A stretch of 64,000 nt of DNA from Ashinkailepas kermadecensis (lineage: Eukaryota > Arthropoda > Thecostraca > Neolepadidae), in the NCBI GenBank assembly GCA_034440615.1, contig JAOTOM010004870.1:310001-374000 (forward strand), in the 5' to 3' direction. Shown piece after piece: positions 1 to 11,180 of this stretch (its first letter is position 1; each line of letters begins with the position of its first letter). The notes under the pieces are model-generated. The model was not told the DNA's origin and did no database searches. It worked only from the letters and a program-made list of their open reading frames with translations. The position numbers and the translations under genes were made by a program.

Positions 1-5
1 TTCAG

Positions 6-43
6 TCAGTTCCAAGAGGCCTGAGGACGTGGATGTTACAGCC
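6..43 (+). other. Exon-like segment A, unit 1
   Basis: A 38-nt segment preceded by TTCAG and followed by GTCAGT. Read in the third frame it encodes SSKRPEDVDVTA. The copies in units 2 and 4 have a better pyrimidine tract and a consensus GTAAGT donor, so splicing is more credible there; here the donor is GTCAGT. The segment is lost from unit 3. No known family was recognised. It may be a short exon of a duplicated or decayed gene, or chance. Confidence 0.35.
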
Positions 44-600
44 GTCAGTAAATAAGTGTGCCAATCCGAACAATTCGGTCTGGGTGGCAAACACAATTTG
101 GTCTGGCTTTCAACGGGAACGTAAATGGCAAATGTTCCCCCAAGCTTGTTCCTGCCTTCGTTAATTTCATCAACCATGTGTGTAGGATTTGGTAAATTAT
201 TTGGATGGAACAATACATGAAGGCAATGGGCGTACCAAGTTTGATAGGTACGTATACCACATAGGGTCCCATCTTAAACTTTGAAGTAATTGGTGGCACA
301 ACTAACATTGGGGGGGAATTAACCTTCCAAAAGCGTACAAAGCTGCACCACGGTATCCAACAGACACGTGGCATTATATCTGTTCACAGTTAACTTCACG
401 TTCTGTTGGCCGGTCGGGAGCGGGATGCACTGGTGTGGTGTGAATTGAGTGTCACTTCACACAACTGGTATGGTGTGAATTGAGAGCCACGTAATGTTCC
501 GCAGACGGCTGCAGCGCCGACGTCATGATCGCATTTGTACGTTTCCCGGCACTGTGGCTCTTGCACCAGCTGTACTGTCCAACTGTCAGAGTGGCTGCGG

Positions 601-684
601 CGACTCGTGATCGACTGTGCGCCGTTGCACCAGTCCCGTTGTCGACTCGGGATCGACTGTGCGCCGTTGCACCAGTCCCGTTGT
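601..684 (+). repeat. 42-bp minisatellite motif, 2 units
   Basis: Two head-to-tail copies of the 42-bp motif that forms the 74-unit array at 27,309. The first has a GACTCGTGATC variant and the second the common GACTCGGGATC form. The same position in units 2 and 3 has one copy each, so this paralogue shows an early step of expansion. Confidence 0.9.
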
Positions 685-1409
685 CGTTAGAAGATTTCAA
701 CGATTTCTAAGCGTAAGTTCTGTTTGTTATTTGCATTGCTGTCGGTCTGTTATCGACGCACTCCAGTGGAGCTCTATTTCTAGCATGTGATCACTCATCA
801 CATGCTGTGATAAGTGATAAAGCACTATCTGGCATGTGATCGTGTGCTGTTGATAATTCTGCTTTATGCTGCACTTTTTGGCCGGGGGTGGGGCGGGGGT
901 TGCACGTATTCTGCTATTTTAATTTAGACGAATAATATTGCCTCAACATTCCATCGTCACCCGTCCCCGTCCCTCGCAAGTGAGTGCTGCCAAAGTCCAT
1001 GTCCTGGACTTTGCCCATGTCCATGTCCCAGATTGTATTCATTTCGTCAATATCCTAATCCATAAACAGAGTAAAGCTGTTTTATAACAACTAATTCGAG
1101 GCACACCACATTGAACAGCTTAATCAATGTCCATACATTTTCGAACTCGGATGCGGGGAGACATCCCAAGGACAATACATTTTTTCATTTTTATCTTCCT
1201 ATTTCATTCACAATTCACCACTCCCGAATGTGAAACTAAGGCTTGCATAAATTGTTCCAAATTGCTAATTTGGAGCTTCTACACAAAATGTCATTTATAT
1301 CTTCACACCAACATCATGGACTAAAATGAACTTTGTGTTGCTCGTTGGACCCCATTGAATCTGCTTTGTTGGAAATGTTTTTAAAAAAAATAATTTTTCG
1401 CTTTTTTAG

Positions 1410-1484
1410 GAGCTTCACCGATTTCTCTTCCCTGAGATGTCGAACGTGCAAGAGAACGATGCTGAGGACGATGAAGCACGAAAG
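1410..1484 (+). other. Exon-like segment B, unit 1
   Basis: A 75-nt segment preceded by a T-rich tract ending TTTTTTAG and followed by GTGAAG. In frame 1 it reads ELHRFLFPEMSN followed by VQENDAEDDEARK. The unit 4 copy is one base shorter and stays open in another frame after SNV. Together with exon-like A (phase-compatible) it could be part of a small gene, but no family was recognised and the copies disagree in frame. Confidence 0.35.
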
Positions 1485-1530
1485 GTGAAGCGCGAAAGCC
1501 ACCTACTTCACCCAAGGTGGAAATGTCTTT

Positions 1531-2046
1531 GTGAAAAAAAACAAAGACATGCCCAGCATCTTGATTGGGGATGCCATGTCTGAGGAAGACATCCTGTCTC
1601 GACTTGAGCTACAGCCAAATACTTATAAGGAGGCAATAACAAAGGGAAAACATCAGTCATCTGCTGGGACAGGGGCATTAAAAACAACATCCACACCAAC
1701 AGAGGTGATGCCTAAGGAAAACCATGAGACCCAAGCAAATCTGAATGTTAGAAATGATGTAGAGTCAACTGCCACCAAAGAATCAAGGGAGGAACAGAAT
1801 GTTGTGTCAGCCACAGGAGAGGTAGTGGTTGATGATCAGGAAGCCTGTGACAGACAGATGCATGAAACATCTAGAAACAAAAAAACAAGCAAAAAGGCAA
1901 AGGGAGCTTCCAGTAAAAATAAGAGTCCAGTTCACTCTTGTCATCCCACTGACATCAGTGATGACTCAGATTCACCTGCCTCAACTGAAAACCAATCTTC
2001 CAGGAGAATGCCTAGCCAGAGAGGCAAATCCAGGAACAAAAAATAG
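1531..2046 (+). CDS. Candidate Lys/Ser-rich C-terminal exon, unrecognised
   Basis: An open frame of 171 codons that continues upstream to about 1,489 without a stop; the upstream part reads KATYFTQGGNVFVKKNKD. The N-terminal third is mixed in composition (IGDAMSEEDILSRLELQP). The rest is polar and low complexity: it has acidic and threonine-rich segments, then a basic stretch (NKKTSKKAKGASSKNK), and ends SRRMPSQRGKSRNKK before TAG. Composition is protein-like rather than random AT-rich, and it would fit a disordered nuclear-protein tail or the ORF1 of a retroelement. It starts within 50 bp of where unit 1 leaves homology with the other units. No domain was recognised and start and splicing are unresolved. 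Confidence 0.4.
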   Translation: MKKNKDMPSILIGDAMSEEDILSRLELQPNTYKEAITKGKHQSSAGTGALKTTSTPTEVMPKENHETQANLNVRNDVESTATKESREEQNVVSATGEVVVDDQEACDRQMHETSRNKKTSKKAKGASSKNKSPVHSCHPTDISDDSDSPASTENQSSRRMPSQRGKSRNKK

Positions 2047-4340
2047 GAATAAGTAGCAGTCAGGACAAGAATGCTGAAATATCAGTATTATGGGGCAGGG
2101 TACTGGAATTTAGACAAAGTTGATGGTGGTTGACATCTTAGATAACTAGGTTAGATTGTGGGCATTGGATTAGGGATATAATTCCTGAATCTGTATTCCA
2201 TTATATATATGCATATGTGTGCACCTAGGTGGGTATATGCCTGGGTAGGTGCACTTACCTATATAGGCATGTGCATATTTTTTTACCTCAATATGTATTG
2301 TGCAAACATTGCATCAAAGATCTAGTATCTACTTACCTATTTAACTAGTACCTGGCTCAATACCAACTACCAAGCACCAGACCCAATACCTGCCTCCTGA
2401 GTAGTGCAGTTTACCCAGGTACCTAACTACCTATTGCAGGCCTTCCTAAGTGAACAGCTAGTTATAGAATCAAAAATAATTCCATCAGAGTATCCACTAC
2501 ATGATTTGAACAGAAATTTAAGCAGCAGTTACACTGATTTTTCTTTTCTTTTCATATTAGTATAATCAACTGTTGCTTCTAAATATCACTTATAGCAATA
2601 CAAACACAGCCAGCTACTTTTCTAACACAGGTACCCATTGTCATCAAATGTAAATAGTTTCCCCTCCCTCCCTGGGGCAGCTCTGTATGAGGTTTTGAAT
2701 TCATGATGGTGTTAAATCTACGATAAATTGAATGCCAGGAACTTGCACAATATAGGAGGACATGCCTCCTGTTATTATGCACAAAATCAAAACTAATTAT
2801 TCATGCAAGATGAAACTAACCGTAAATCAAAACCAATATTCATATATAAATATATTATCTCTTCATTCAAAATGTCTTCAAGAATGACACAGTTTTTGTG
2901 CACATGTCACATATAATGCTAATTTTAATCAGATGCATTTATCACAGCAACTAAGCTATCCTGGAGTCGGGGCCAGGTAGAGCAGCTAGTCATGGTCAGA
3001 GTATTGGGCGATATGCTTTTATGACATTTATTTCAATGTTGCCTGGCACTGAGGTGGACAGTGGCGCATTGATGAAAGGTACTGGTAATAATTGGATTGT
3101 ATTGTGATATTGGAGAGGCAGAGAAGCATGCTGTGAATGCTGTACCATCAATAGGGCAGCATAGTTTTGTGTGAACGCAGCCATACACTGCTACCCAGAT
3201 GCTAACAGTGATGTGTTACATCCTCGCTGGTACAAGTTTTTAATGCTTGCTTGACTTGATACTTTTGGGTACTCAATATGATATTTCACTTGATTAAGCC
3301 CCCAGGCTGGTACCGGATTGGTCTGCCATTGTGCTATTGGACCAACTTCGATACAAGTCGAGTGAATGTGTGTATGCATGTATGTGGGTTGCTGAAAAAG
3401 CACCAGTTTAATATTTTAATCTGGACACTGGGGGCTGATACACTTGTGCACTTTTTTAATTCAAAGCATCATCAACTTGATGAATTCTGATCATATTGTG
3501 TCAAGCTTGCATTGACTTGAGGCAAGGATTGTACGAGATTGGGATAGCATGCATATATCACAACAATCCGGCTGTACAGTATGTTATGAAGGATGATTGG
3601 CCATGAAAAACCTTGGCAATGCTGCTCCCTGGTCCCTTGATCACCAGGAAGATCTTAGTAATGTGAACCTTAACATGACAAAAATTTAATATAAAATTAA
3701 CTTAAAGTAAAGGTCATTGCAAAATCACAGTTTGAACAAACATTAGTACAATGGCCTTTAGTCAACACTCAAGCGATTAGTTAATGCTTATTCTTTCTGA
3801 ATACAGGATCATCAGAATTGATGTTCTTGGCAGATTAACACTACAGAAGGCAACTATTATGCCAATTTACTTATAATCAATTCAATCTGGATCTATTTAT
3901 TTATTTTGAACATTGAACATGTGTCAATCTACTATCATGTTGGCATATGAGAGGGCATGTAACCTGGTGATATTATTGTCCTTAAATTGTAAATTGCTGC
4001 CTGGGAGAGGGAGGGGGTATCACAGACAACTGGTGTTGCTAAAAGTTTACTGCTGCAGGGATGTTTGATAACTTCCCACACATGGTATTGGCAAGTGTTC
4101 CTTTCACTTGCAATATAATCCTTGCTCCTCTATCATCTCATCTAGGCATACAACTATCTAGATTTATTTTTCAAACTATGCTTCTTGATGGTGTGAACTT
4201 TACCTCCCTCATTTCCTTTTTCCATTTTGCTTTCCGATCATTCATGGTCCCTCTTTTGTGTGTTCCCAGTTCAATGTCCATGCACAATTATTATTCCAAG
4301 TTTTACATTTCCAGATATAATCACCATTTCCAGTTGGCTC
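2047..4340. other. AT-rich stretch, no gene seen
   Basis: No convincing coding sequence. The part 2,190-2,460 is rich in CCTAGGTG / TACCTA words with local inverted symmetry around 2,215-2,280. The remainder looks like unique AT-rich intergenic or intronic DNA leading to the LINE. Confidence 0.5.
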
Positions 4341-7300
4341 TTTATCTGAGTAATGAGCAGGTTCAAACTTGAGGGAGCTACATTGGAATTACTAGGGAAT
4401 GATTTGAATGATAAGTACCCTCCTCATGAACTTATATTGTCACAATGTACATATTATACCCTACCTCAACCACTTAACTGTAATGCTGGATTATCAGTAC
4501 TTCATATCAATGCAAGATCCCTGAAGAATAAATTTGATGAAGTTGTTAATTTTCTAGCAAGCTCTAAAGTTGATTGGTCAGTTATTTGTGTATCAGAGAC
4601 ATGGTTGAAGAAAGATTTAGAACAATACTTTAGTCTACAAAATTATAATCTCTTTTCATCTAGTAGAAAAGAAGGTGAAGGTGGAGGTACAGCAATATAT
4701 GTAAGTAATAGATATGAGGCTAGGGAAAGAAAAGACCTGGAGAGTGATCATTTTGAGACAAGTTTTCTGGAATTCAAAATGAAGTTGGGTGTACCAGCGA
4801 AAAGATTCCTAGTAGGGGAAATGTATAGACCTCCAAGTCTGAGCCACACTATATTTATGGACTATTTGGAAAAAATACTTGACTCATTGGAAAACACCAA
4901 ATGTACTTGTCATAGCAGGGGACTTCAATTACAATCTTTTGAAATATCACTCTGATAAACCTACACTTAATTTTATGAATTTGTTCAATTCTTATGGATT
5001 TTTCCCAACCATCTCAAAAGCAACCCGGATTTGTAATGAATCAGATGCCCTTTTGGATAATATATTTATCAATGATGTTAATGTCTTTAACAATTCAGGA
5101 ATACTGCTTCATGATTTATCAGATCATTTTCCAGTTTTTCTTAATCTGTCATTAATTGAAAGTTCAAATATAACAAGACATTCAGTGACAGTCTTTGATA
5201 AACATAAAATCAGTGAATTAAATGATTACCTCATCAGCAACTTGGAAGCCTTTCAAGATGAAACTGATGCTAATCAAGCATGCAACAAACTTATTAAGGC
5301 ATATGAAACAGGTATTACAAAATTATCTAAAACTTTTACACCCAGTAGAAGAAAGAATCCAATTAAACCATGGGTAACCCCTGCACTTCTGTGTTCAATA
5401 AATACAAAAAATAAACTTTATGCAAAATATATTAGGAATATAATTTTATTGAATGAAAATAAATACAAAATGTATAGGAACATGCTTTGCAATGTGCTTA
5501 GGGATGCAAAACGATTATATTACAAGAGGGCATTCCAGGACAGCAAAGGTGATGGCAAAAAAACATGGAAGTATTTGAATGAAATTATAAACAAGAATGA
5601 ATTGCAAACAGTTCCCCCAAGGTGCTTTGTTGATAACTCTGGGGCTACCTGTGTAAATGAACAAATACCTGATAAATTCAATACTTTTTTTCAACGATAG
5701 GTAGTGAATTGGAAAAAATATACCTGCAGCACACAATAGCCCATTATATTACCTTACACAGCCTACTCATGCCAGCATTAACAATATTCCTTCTGTTAAT
5801 GAAGCTCAAATTGAAGAAATTGTTAAGTCTTTGAACCCTGTGGGTGGAGGTATGGATAAAATTAGCACACAAATTTTGCTTGGAACATATCGAAGTATTT
5901 TGCAACATCTAACATATTTCTTCAATCTTTGTCTGAGCACTGCAATATTCCCTGATGCATTAAAATCTGCAGTTATAATTCCTGTATATAAATCAGGGGA
6001 AAATAATAAATTTACTAATTATAGGCCAATCTCTTTGCTACCAATATTTTCGAAGGTGCTGGAAAGATTAATACACATTAGTGTATCATCATTTCTAAAT
6101 GAAAATAATATCATACACCCACTGCAGTTTGGTTTCAGAAAAAAACATAGCACATACATGCCAATTGCTCTGATGCATAATGAAGTGACTAAAGCCCTTG
6201 TAAATAATAAATTAGTTTGTACCCTGTATCTGGATTTGAAAAAGGCCTTTGACACTGTCAGCATCAGCATTTTGTTACAAAAGATTTACTTTATTGGCAT
6301 TAGGGGAAATATATATAAACTGTTAAACTCATACCTATCAAATAGATCTCAAAGAACCAAGATACATGACACCCTCTCCCAACCATTAAATATCACAATA
6401 GGTGTTCCTCAGGGTTCGATTCTTGGACCTCTGCTATTTCTTCTGTACATTAATGATCTTTGCAATGTTTCCAATTTACCTAGCTTTTACCTCTTTGCAG
6501 ACGATACAGCCATAACTATTACAGCTAATGATCATTTTGAGTTACAAACTAAAGTAGATGAGGTAATACCCAAAATAATTGCATGGTTTCATACCAACAG
6601 ATTATCGCTTAATGCTGATAAGACTGGATATCAAATTTTTTTTCCAGGAAACCATGTGATGACCTTCATGTAAAAATAAATAGTTCTAATATTACAAGGC
6701 ATAGCTGCATAAAATATTTAGGTGTATTAATCGATGAAGACATGACGTGGAAAAGCCATATCAATGCCATTTCTTCAAAAATTAGCAGAAATATTGGTAT
6801 TATAGGCAAATCTAGGTACTTTCTATCAACTTGTGAATTGCTTCTTCTGTATAATTCTCTAATACTGCCATATCTAAATTACTGTGCTGTTGTCTGGGGA
6901 AGTACTTACCACTCTAAGCTTGACAAGATTATTAAGTTGCAGAAGCGTGTTATTAGGATTGTTGACAAGAAACCTTACTTATACCATACAAATGAATTGT
7001 TTATCAAGCATAGAGTTCTTAAGTTTCTGGACATAATTGATGAACAATGCATTTACATCATGCTAGGTTTTCTAAATCACTCATTACCAGCACCTCTTTC
7101 TGATATGTTTCAACTTCATCAAGAAGGTGGCCTCAGAGTTAGACAACACTTTCAAATACCCTTTTCTGATATCAATTACAGGATGTTTTCATTACCCTTT
7201 ATTGCACCAAAAGCCTGGAATAAAATAATCTGCTCTCACTTCCATAGAATTGAAGATGTACCTAGAAGTAAAATCATTTTGAAAAAACACATCAGGCAAA

Positions 7301-7810
7301 ACATTACTAGAAAATATGAACTTGTCCAATGAATGTCGGTGATAAGGTTGTGCTATGCATGGTGATCTTGTTGTCTTATTCGGATATTTTCGTTAAGTAT
7401 CATGTTTTCTTTCTTTCTTCTTTCTTCATACTTCGTTTGTCCTTTCTCCTTTCTCCTTAGTGTAGTAATAGTTTAGGAGATGTACGTGCAAGATTAGGGA
7501 TTTTATATTATTTCCCCATTAACACCTATAGCAGTTTTTTTTTTCTGGAGCCCTCGAAGACGTTACTAGCATTGCTAATTGTCTGAGAGGGCTTCAGGAA
7601 CATCTTTTACTAATATCTGGTGGCAGGATCTGTCCAGCAAGAAACAGGAGCGGGGAGTGGTGTGACCTAACTTGACTTGCTTACCATGACCTACTTCTCA
7701 TCCCTGGAATTTAACGTAATTAGGTCGCACGGGTATGGAAGGGCACTCCTGCCTACCTATTAATAGGTAGGGGAATTTAAAAAAAGAAAAGAAAAAAGAA
7801 AAAAAAAGGT
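4340..7810 (+). mobile_element. Nearly full-length ORF2 of a Jockey/CR1-group LINE
   Basis: A non-LTR retrotransposon on the plus strand. It carries an APE-type endonuclease and a reverse transcriptase followed by a C-terminal region typical of the CR1/L2/Jockey group (LPYLNYCAVVWG). A 3' region of about 450 bp follows the ORF and ends in an A-rich tract (about 7,770-7,808). The exact 5' end is not visible; no convincing ORF1 lies directly upstream. A relative sits 5'-truncated in inverse orientation in unit 3 (24,456-26,325). The insert lies in the unrelated stretch of unit 1 between the A and C blocks. Confidence 0.85.
4353..7332 (+). pseudogene. LINE endonuclease-reverse transcriptase, three frameshifts
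   Basis: Four consecutive frames together encode one protein. The endonuclease part starts LSVLHINARSL with SETWL, AGDFN and SDHFPVF, the expected catalytic landmarks of the APE fold. The RT shows YRPISLLP, FGFRKKHST, YLDLKKAFDTV (catalytic Asp), GVPQGSILGPLLF and FADDTA (catalytic Asp pair). Frame changes fall near 4,910, 5,690 and 6,645. The second and third are at T-runs (seven T at about 5,685; eight T at about 6,645), so a one-base homopolymer error could explain them; the first is not at a homopolymer. The reading ends at TGA 7,330. In life such a protein nicks the target and primes reverse transcription of its own RNA. Confidence 0.85.
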
Positions 7811-7945
7811 GGGCCTTCTTTCTTCTTCCTTTGACAGGATGGCCCCTTTGTTGGCCACCACCAAATATGGGGGGCCCTTTTTCTTTTAAAAAAACCCCCC
7901 CGTTTTAAAAAAAAGATTTTTTAAAAAAAATTTTGTGTTCAAAAA
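7811..7945. other. Homopolymer-rich low-complexity tract
   Basis: Contains runs such as GGGGGGCCC, A7 followed by C7, and several T and A runs in close succession. It lies between the A-rich LINE tail and the start of the C block. Either it is decayed poly-A/poly-pyrimidine sequence or a poorly resolved consensus. Confidence 0.5.
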
Positions 7946-8315
7946 GATTGTACATGCCTGGATAGCCCCAGTGACGGGCTACCCGCTCGCCCAGTTTGAT
8001 AGCTCTGGTGCGTGCTGCTCTTAGCTCGAAGGTGCCCCACTGAAAACATGCACGAGCCTGACGATCACACGGTACAGCGCACCCGGTCGCCGACCATAAA
8101 AGCGCGCATTTCACTGGTGGGCGCATGCTTCCAAGAATTTTCGTCTTCGTGCCACTTGTGCCAGGCATATATGATGTGGCCATAGGTGTTGTTTATGAAA
8201 ATTATTGAGGGCGCAGGAACGATTTTCAAGCTGGATGAATACAGATTGTGACCATCGTTTTTAGCCCGTTCGGAATGAGCGAAGACCACTTTATCGAGTG
8301 CTGAGCGAATAAATT

Positions 8316-8850
8316 GGGGTCGGGAAGAATTGGAATTGGAATAGGTATTGGGAGGAAGTGGAATTGGAATTGGAATAGGAATTGGGAGGAATTTGAATTT
8401 GAATTAATTTGACTTGGAAGTAATTGGAATTGGAAGTAATTGGAATTGGAAGTAATTGGAATTGGAAGTGATTAGAATTGTAAGTAATTGGAATTGGAAG
8501 TAATTGGAAATGTAAGTAATTGGAATTGGGACTAATTTGAATTGGGACTAATTGGACTTGGAAGTAATTGGAATTGGAAGTAATTGTAATTTGAAATAAT
8601 TGGCATTGGAAGTATTTGGAATTTGAAGTAATTGGAATTGTAAGTAATTGGAATTTGAAGTATTTTGAATTGTAAGTAATTGGAATTGGAAGTAATTGGA
8701 ATTGGAAATAATTGGAATTGGAAGTAATTTGAACTGGAAGTAATTTGACTTGGAAGTAATTGGAATTGGAAGGAATTTGAATTGGAAGAAATTTGAATTG
8801 GAAGGAATTATAATTTGAAGGAATTGGAATTGGAATTGGGCTAGGAATTG
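8316..8850. repeat. 16-bp AATTGGAA-type tandem array, expanded
   Basis: About 530 bp of a 16-bp period unit (GGAAGTAATTGGAATT with variants). The equivalent sites in units 2, 3 and 4 are only about 60-85 bp of plain GGAATT repeats, so expansion is private to unit 1. Reverse-strand open frames of Asn/Ser/Phe/Gln-rich peptide here are by-products. Confidence 0.9.
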
Positions 8851-9694
8851 GGAGGAACTGGTGGTGTGGTGGCGCGACACCGGATCGGAGCATCACTTTC
8901 ATAGGCAGGGCGATGGACATCCCTCCAATTAGCCCAACTATTGATCATGGCCGCCTTGGTTCTTGACCTGGTAGTTCACTGCCGGTTTGGTGGTGTTCTC
9001 ATCAACTGCCACAAGCCTTTGCAGCTGGAGGTTTGTCTTGCCGTGACGAATTTTCCGGAAGAAAGGAAAAAATTCGAAGCTGAATGTTCTTGATTGACGG
9101 TACTGAACTTAATAAAGTAACGTCATTCGCTCCCTTTGTGCGTTATCAACACTAAATTTGCTCCAATGAAGGACTGCATCACAAATATAACAAAAAAACT
9201 TTAGTGGAAAAGTGTGGACAACAAAATTTGGTTATAATTGTTGCGTATTTTTTGGTAATTAAAATGTTCCCGCAGAGCTCCTCGACTGAAGGAGCACTTA
9301 CCAGCAATGATTCAACAACATCAAAGATGCTGGAATATGATGCACAATAGCTACAGTGCTGCTTTGCACGTAGCACTGGATGCATACCATGCCTCACACC
9401 AGATGTCTTCCTAGCACATTCAACGATCATACTTAGACGAGGTATATTGCAAGGTATAGTCAGGTATGCACCGCAGAGTGCACAATGATGTTGCATACGT
9501 TGCTGTCATGGTGCACAAGAAAGTCTTTGCAAACAGGCGATCACATGGATATCGTGAACATGGCAAGCTTTGATTGAGCGAAACGGCATCGGAAACATGG
9601 TGTCAACGATCCGAGTCAGGGTTCACACGCACAGCGCACGCCCACACTCGCTCAGTCCACTCCCGACGACTTCTGCCGGGACAGATAGGTATGG

Positions 9695-9713
9695 TGACGT
9701 CATCATGACGTCA
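9695..9713. promoter_or_regulatory. Twin TGACGTCA (CRE-like) sites, unit 1
   Basis: Two perfect TGACGTCA palindromes at 9,695-9,702 and 9,706-9,713, 11 bp apart, one helical turn. TGACGTCA is the consensus for CREB/ATF-type bZIP dimers. The arrangement is identical in all four units. The pair is about 640 bp beyond the 3' end of the cuticle-like gene, so it could be an enhancer for it or a promoter element for something unseen. Function is inferred. Confidence 0.5.
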
Positions 9714-10346
9714 TCAGTCCGGACGAACGGGGGCAGAGTCTAGACGAGTGTAGTCGGCTCGAGAAGCTCGTGCGTGCTGTGGTGACCAGACACAGCTGGT
9801 TAGAAAACGTGCAGGAAAACAAGCAGAGCGTAACCATGCCAACGGCTCGGGGCCGGGTAATTTGATCGTCCCATGGTAATGCGATGACAAACTGACTTCC
9901 CAGATGAACGTTCAATTCCATGCAGTTTCCTACGGCGAAAAATTAAATGGCGCGTAATTTGCACATGTTTAAATTGGCGAAGTGTTGCAACGCCCCTCGA
10001 AATTGTGCTCATAAGCTATGACAGAAAGCCGCCGCCAACGACCTCCGGCCGGTTGTGGTGGTGTGGAATGAGGACGTTGTTTTGCTCATACGACCACCAT
10101 ACCAATCGGTCAGACAAATGCCAATTTCATGTTCAACACCGAGTCCAAGTCACGAAGTAGCAAGACGGCAGGTCTGTTCGGCCAATGCATGGACATATGG
10201 ACCGACTTCGAAGCAGTTAATTCACACAAAAGCATTGGCACCATAAAGGCATCGATATGTCCAACACACACCGCCAAACTGCATCATAGCGCCTGCTTCA
10301 CACCATTATAAGCGTAACCACTCGTCCCGTTCTGTCACTACTAACC

Positions 10347-11148
10347 TCAATGAAGATACCCCTGGGCCGCATAGCCGTAGGCGGGGGCGCCGTAGCCGTA
10401 GGCACTGCCGGCGTATCCGTAGGCGGGGGCGCCGTAGCCGTAGCTGCGGGCGGACAGACCGTAGGCCGGGGCGCCGTAGCCGTAGCTGCGGGCGGACAGG
10501 CCGTAGGCGGGGGCGCCGTAGCCGTAGCTGCGGGTGGCGTGGCCGTAGGCGGGGGCGGCGTAGCCGTGGGCGCCGTAGCCTTGGGCGGCGTAGCCATAGG
10601 CAGGAGCGCCGTACCCGTAGCCGTGGGCGGCGTAGCCGACAGGGGTGGCCACGGTGTGTCTCTGGACGGCCACGGCGTGCGTGACGCCGCTGTTGTAGCC
10701 GCTCACGCCACGCGGCGCCAAGTAGCCGTAGGCGCCGCCGTAGGGCACCACCGGGCTGGCCAGGTAGCCGGAGGCGCAGGCGGCGGAGGCGCACAGCGCG
10801 ATCAGGAAGAGCTGCCGATGAGGGAGCCGGTGTGGGTGATGACGGTGGTGTGCAGGCACGATTCGCGCCGCAGTTACACGGGCGATAAATACAACAATAC
10901 TACCGTGACAAAATGTCCTCTTGGAGTATTGTCACGTCCGCGGCAACAATTGCTCTAGCACGGAGCACTTCCAAAGGTGAGGAACGATCCATGAAAATTA
11001 CACAGGCGCCACACGTTGTCGCCGCCGGATTTCTTCACCCAGTCGCAGCATTGCCGATCTGCCCCGTATTCTACTCTAGCTATTCTATTATATTCTACTC
11101 TATTATATTCTGGCTGTGTGCGTGGCGTTCGCTTACCTTGGCTGCCAT
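10347..11148 (-). CDS. Cuticle-like Tyr/Gly/Ala-rich secreted protein, copy 1 (two exons)
   Basis: Exon 1 (11,148-11,137) encodes only MAAK and ends at a GTAAGC donor; a 325-bp intron follows; exon 2 (10,811-10,347) starts after CGGCAG. The spliced protein is 158 residues and begins MAAKLFLIALCASAACAS, a good signal peptide, then GYLASPVVPYGG. The mature part has a Val/His/Thr segment (THAVAVQRHTVATP), then about seven blocks of (S/A)YGYGAPAYG with 14-residue spacing and ends AAQGYLH. A short first exon splitting the signal peptide is a known habit of arthropod cuticle protein genes. No chitin-binding R&R motif is visible, so it is likely a structural cuticle or other secreted matrix protein. 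The ATG at 10,859 belongs to the intron and is not the start. TATA and CRE lie upstream at 11,208-11,265. Confidence 0.85.
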
Positions 11149-11180
11149 TGCGGAGAGAGGTGTGTGAGTGTCTGTGGAAC

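Larger units (their letters stand above)
1..1490. repeat. Duplicated A block, unit 1 copy
   Basis: This segment is homologous to the A blocks at 12,781, 19,766 and 26,706. Shared landmarks in order are exon-like segment A, the GGTGGCACA region with a poly-G run, the GTGGTGTGAATTGAG repeats, the 42-bp minisatellite motif, the AGCATGTGATCACTCATCAC palindromic stretch, the GGCCGGGGGTGGGG stretch and exon-like segment B. The window starts inside it, just before exon-like A. Homology ends abruptly at about 1,490, at a splice-donor-like GT after exon-like B; the sequence that follows is not found in the other units. Confidence 0.85.

Noticed and set aside
8065..8289. Conserved minus-strand frame MVFAHS(E/K)RA...GDRVRCT in units 1, 3 and 4
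   Set aside because: Indels between copies are multiples of three, which looked like selection, but most substitutions change residues and unit 2 is frameshifted; no motif or promoter.
8316..8920. Asn/Ser/Phe/Gln-rich protein on the minus strand
   Set aside because: Direct translation of the AATTGGAA tandem array; absent in the other units.
10820..10859. Start codon at 10,859 (and 39,009) for the cuticle-like protein
   Set aside because: It lies within the intron; the upstream His/Pro-rich segment is not a signal peptide, whereas MAAK in exon 1 joins in frame at CGGCAG.
10350..10958. Plus-strand Val/Gly/Ala-rich frames over the cuticle-like genes (also at 18,558 and 38,500)
   Set aside because: Antisense shadows of GC-rich repetitive coding sequence; the minus strand has the signal peptide, splice sites and TATA box.
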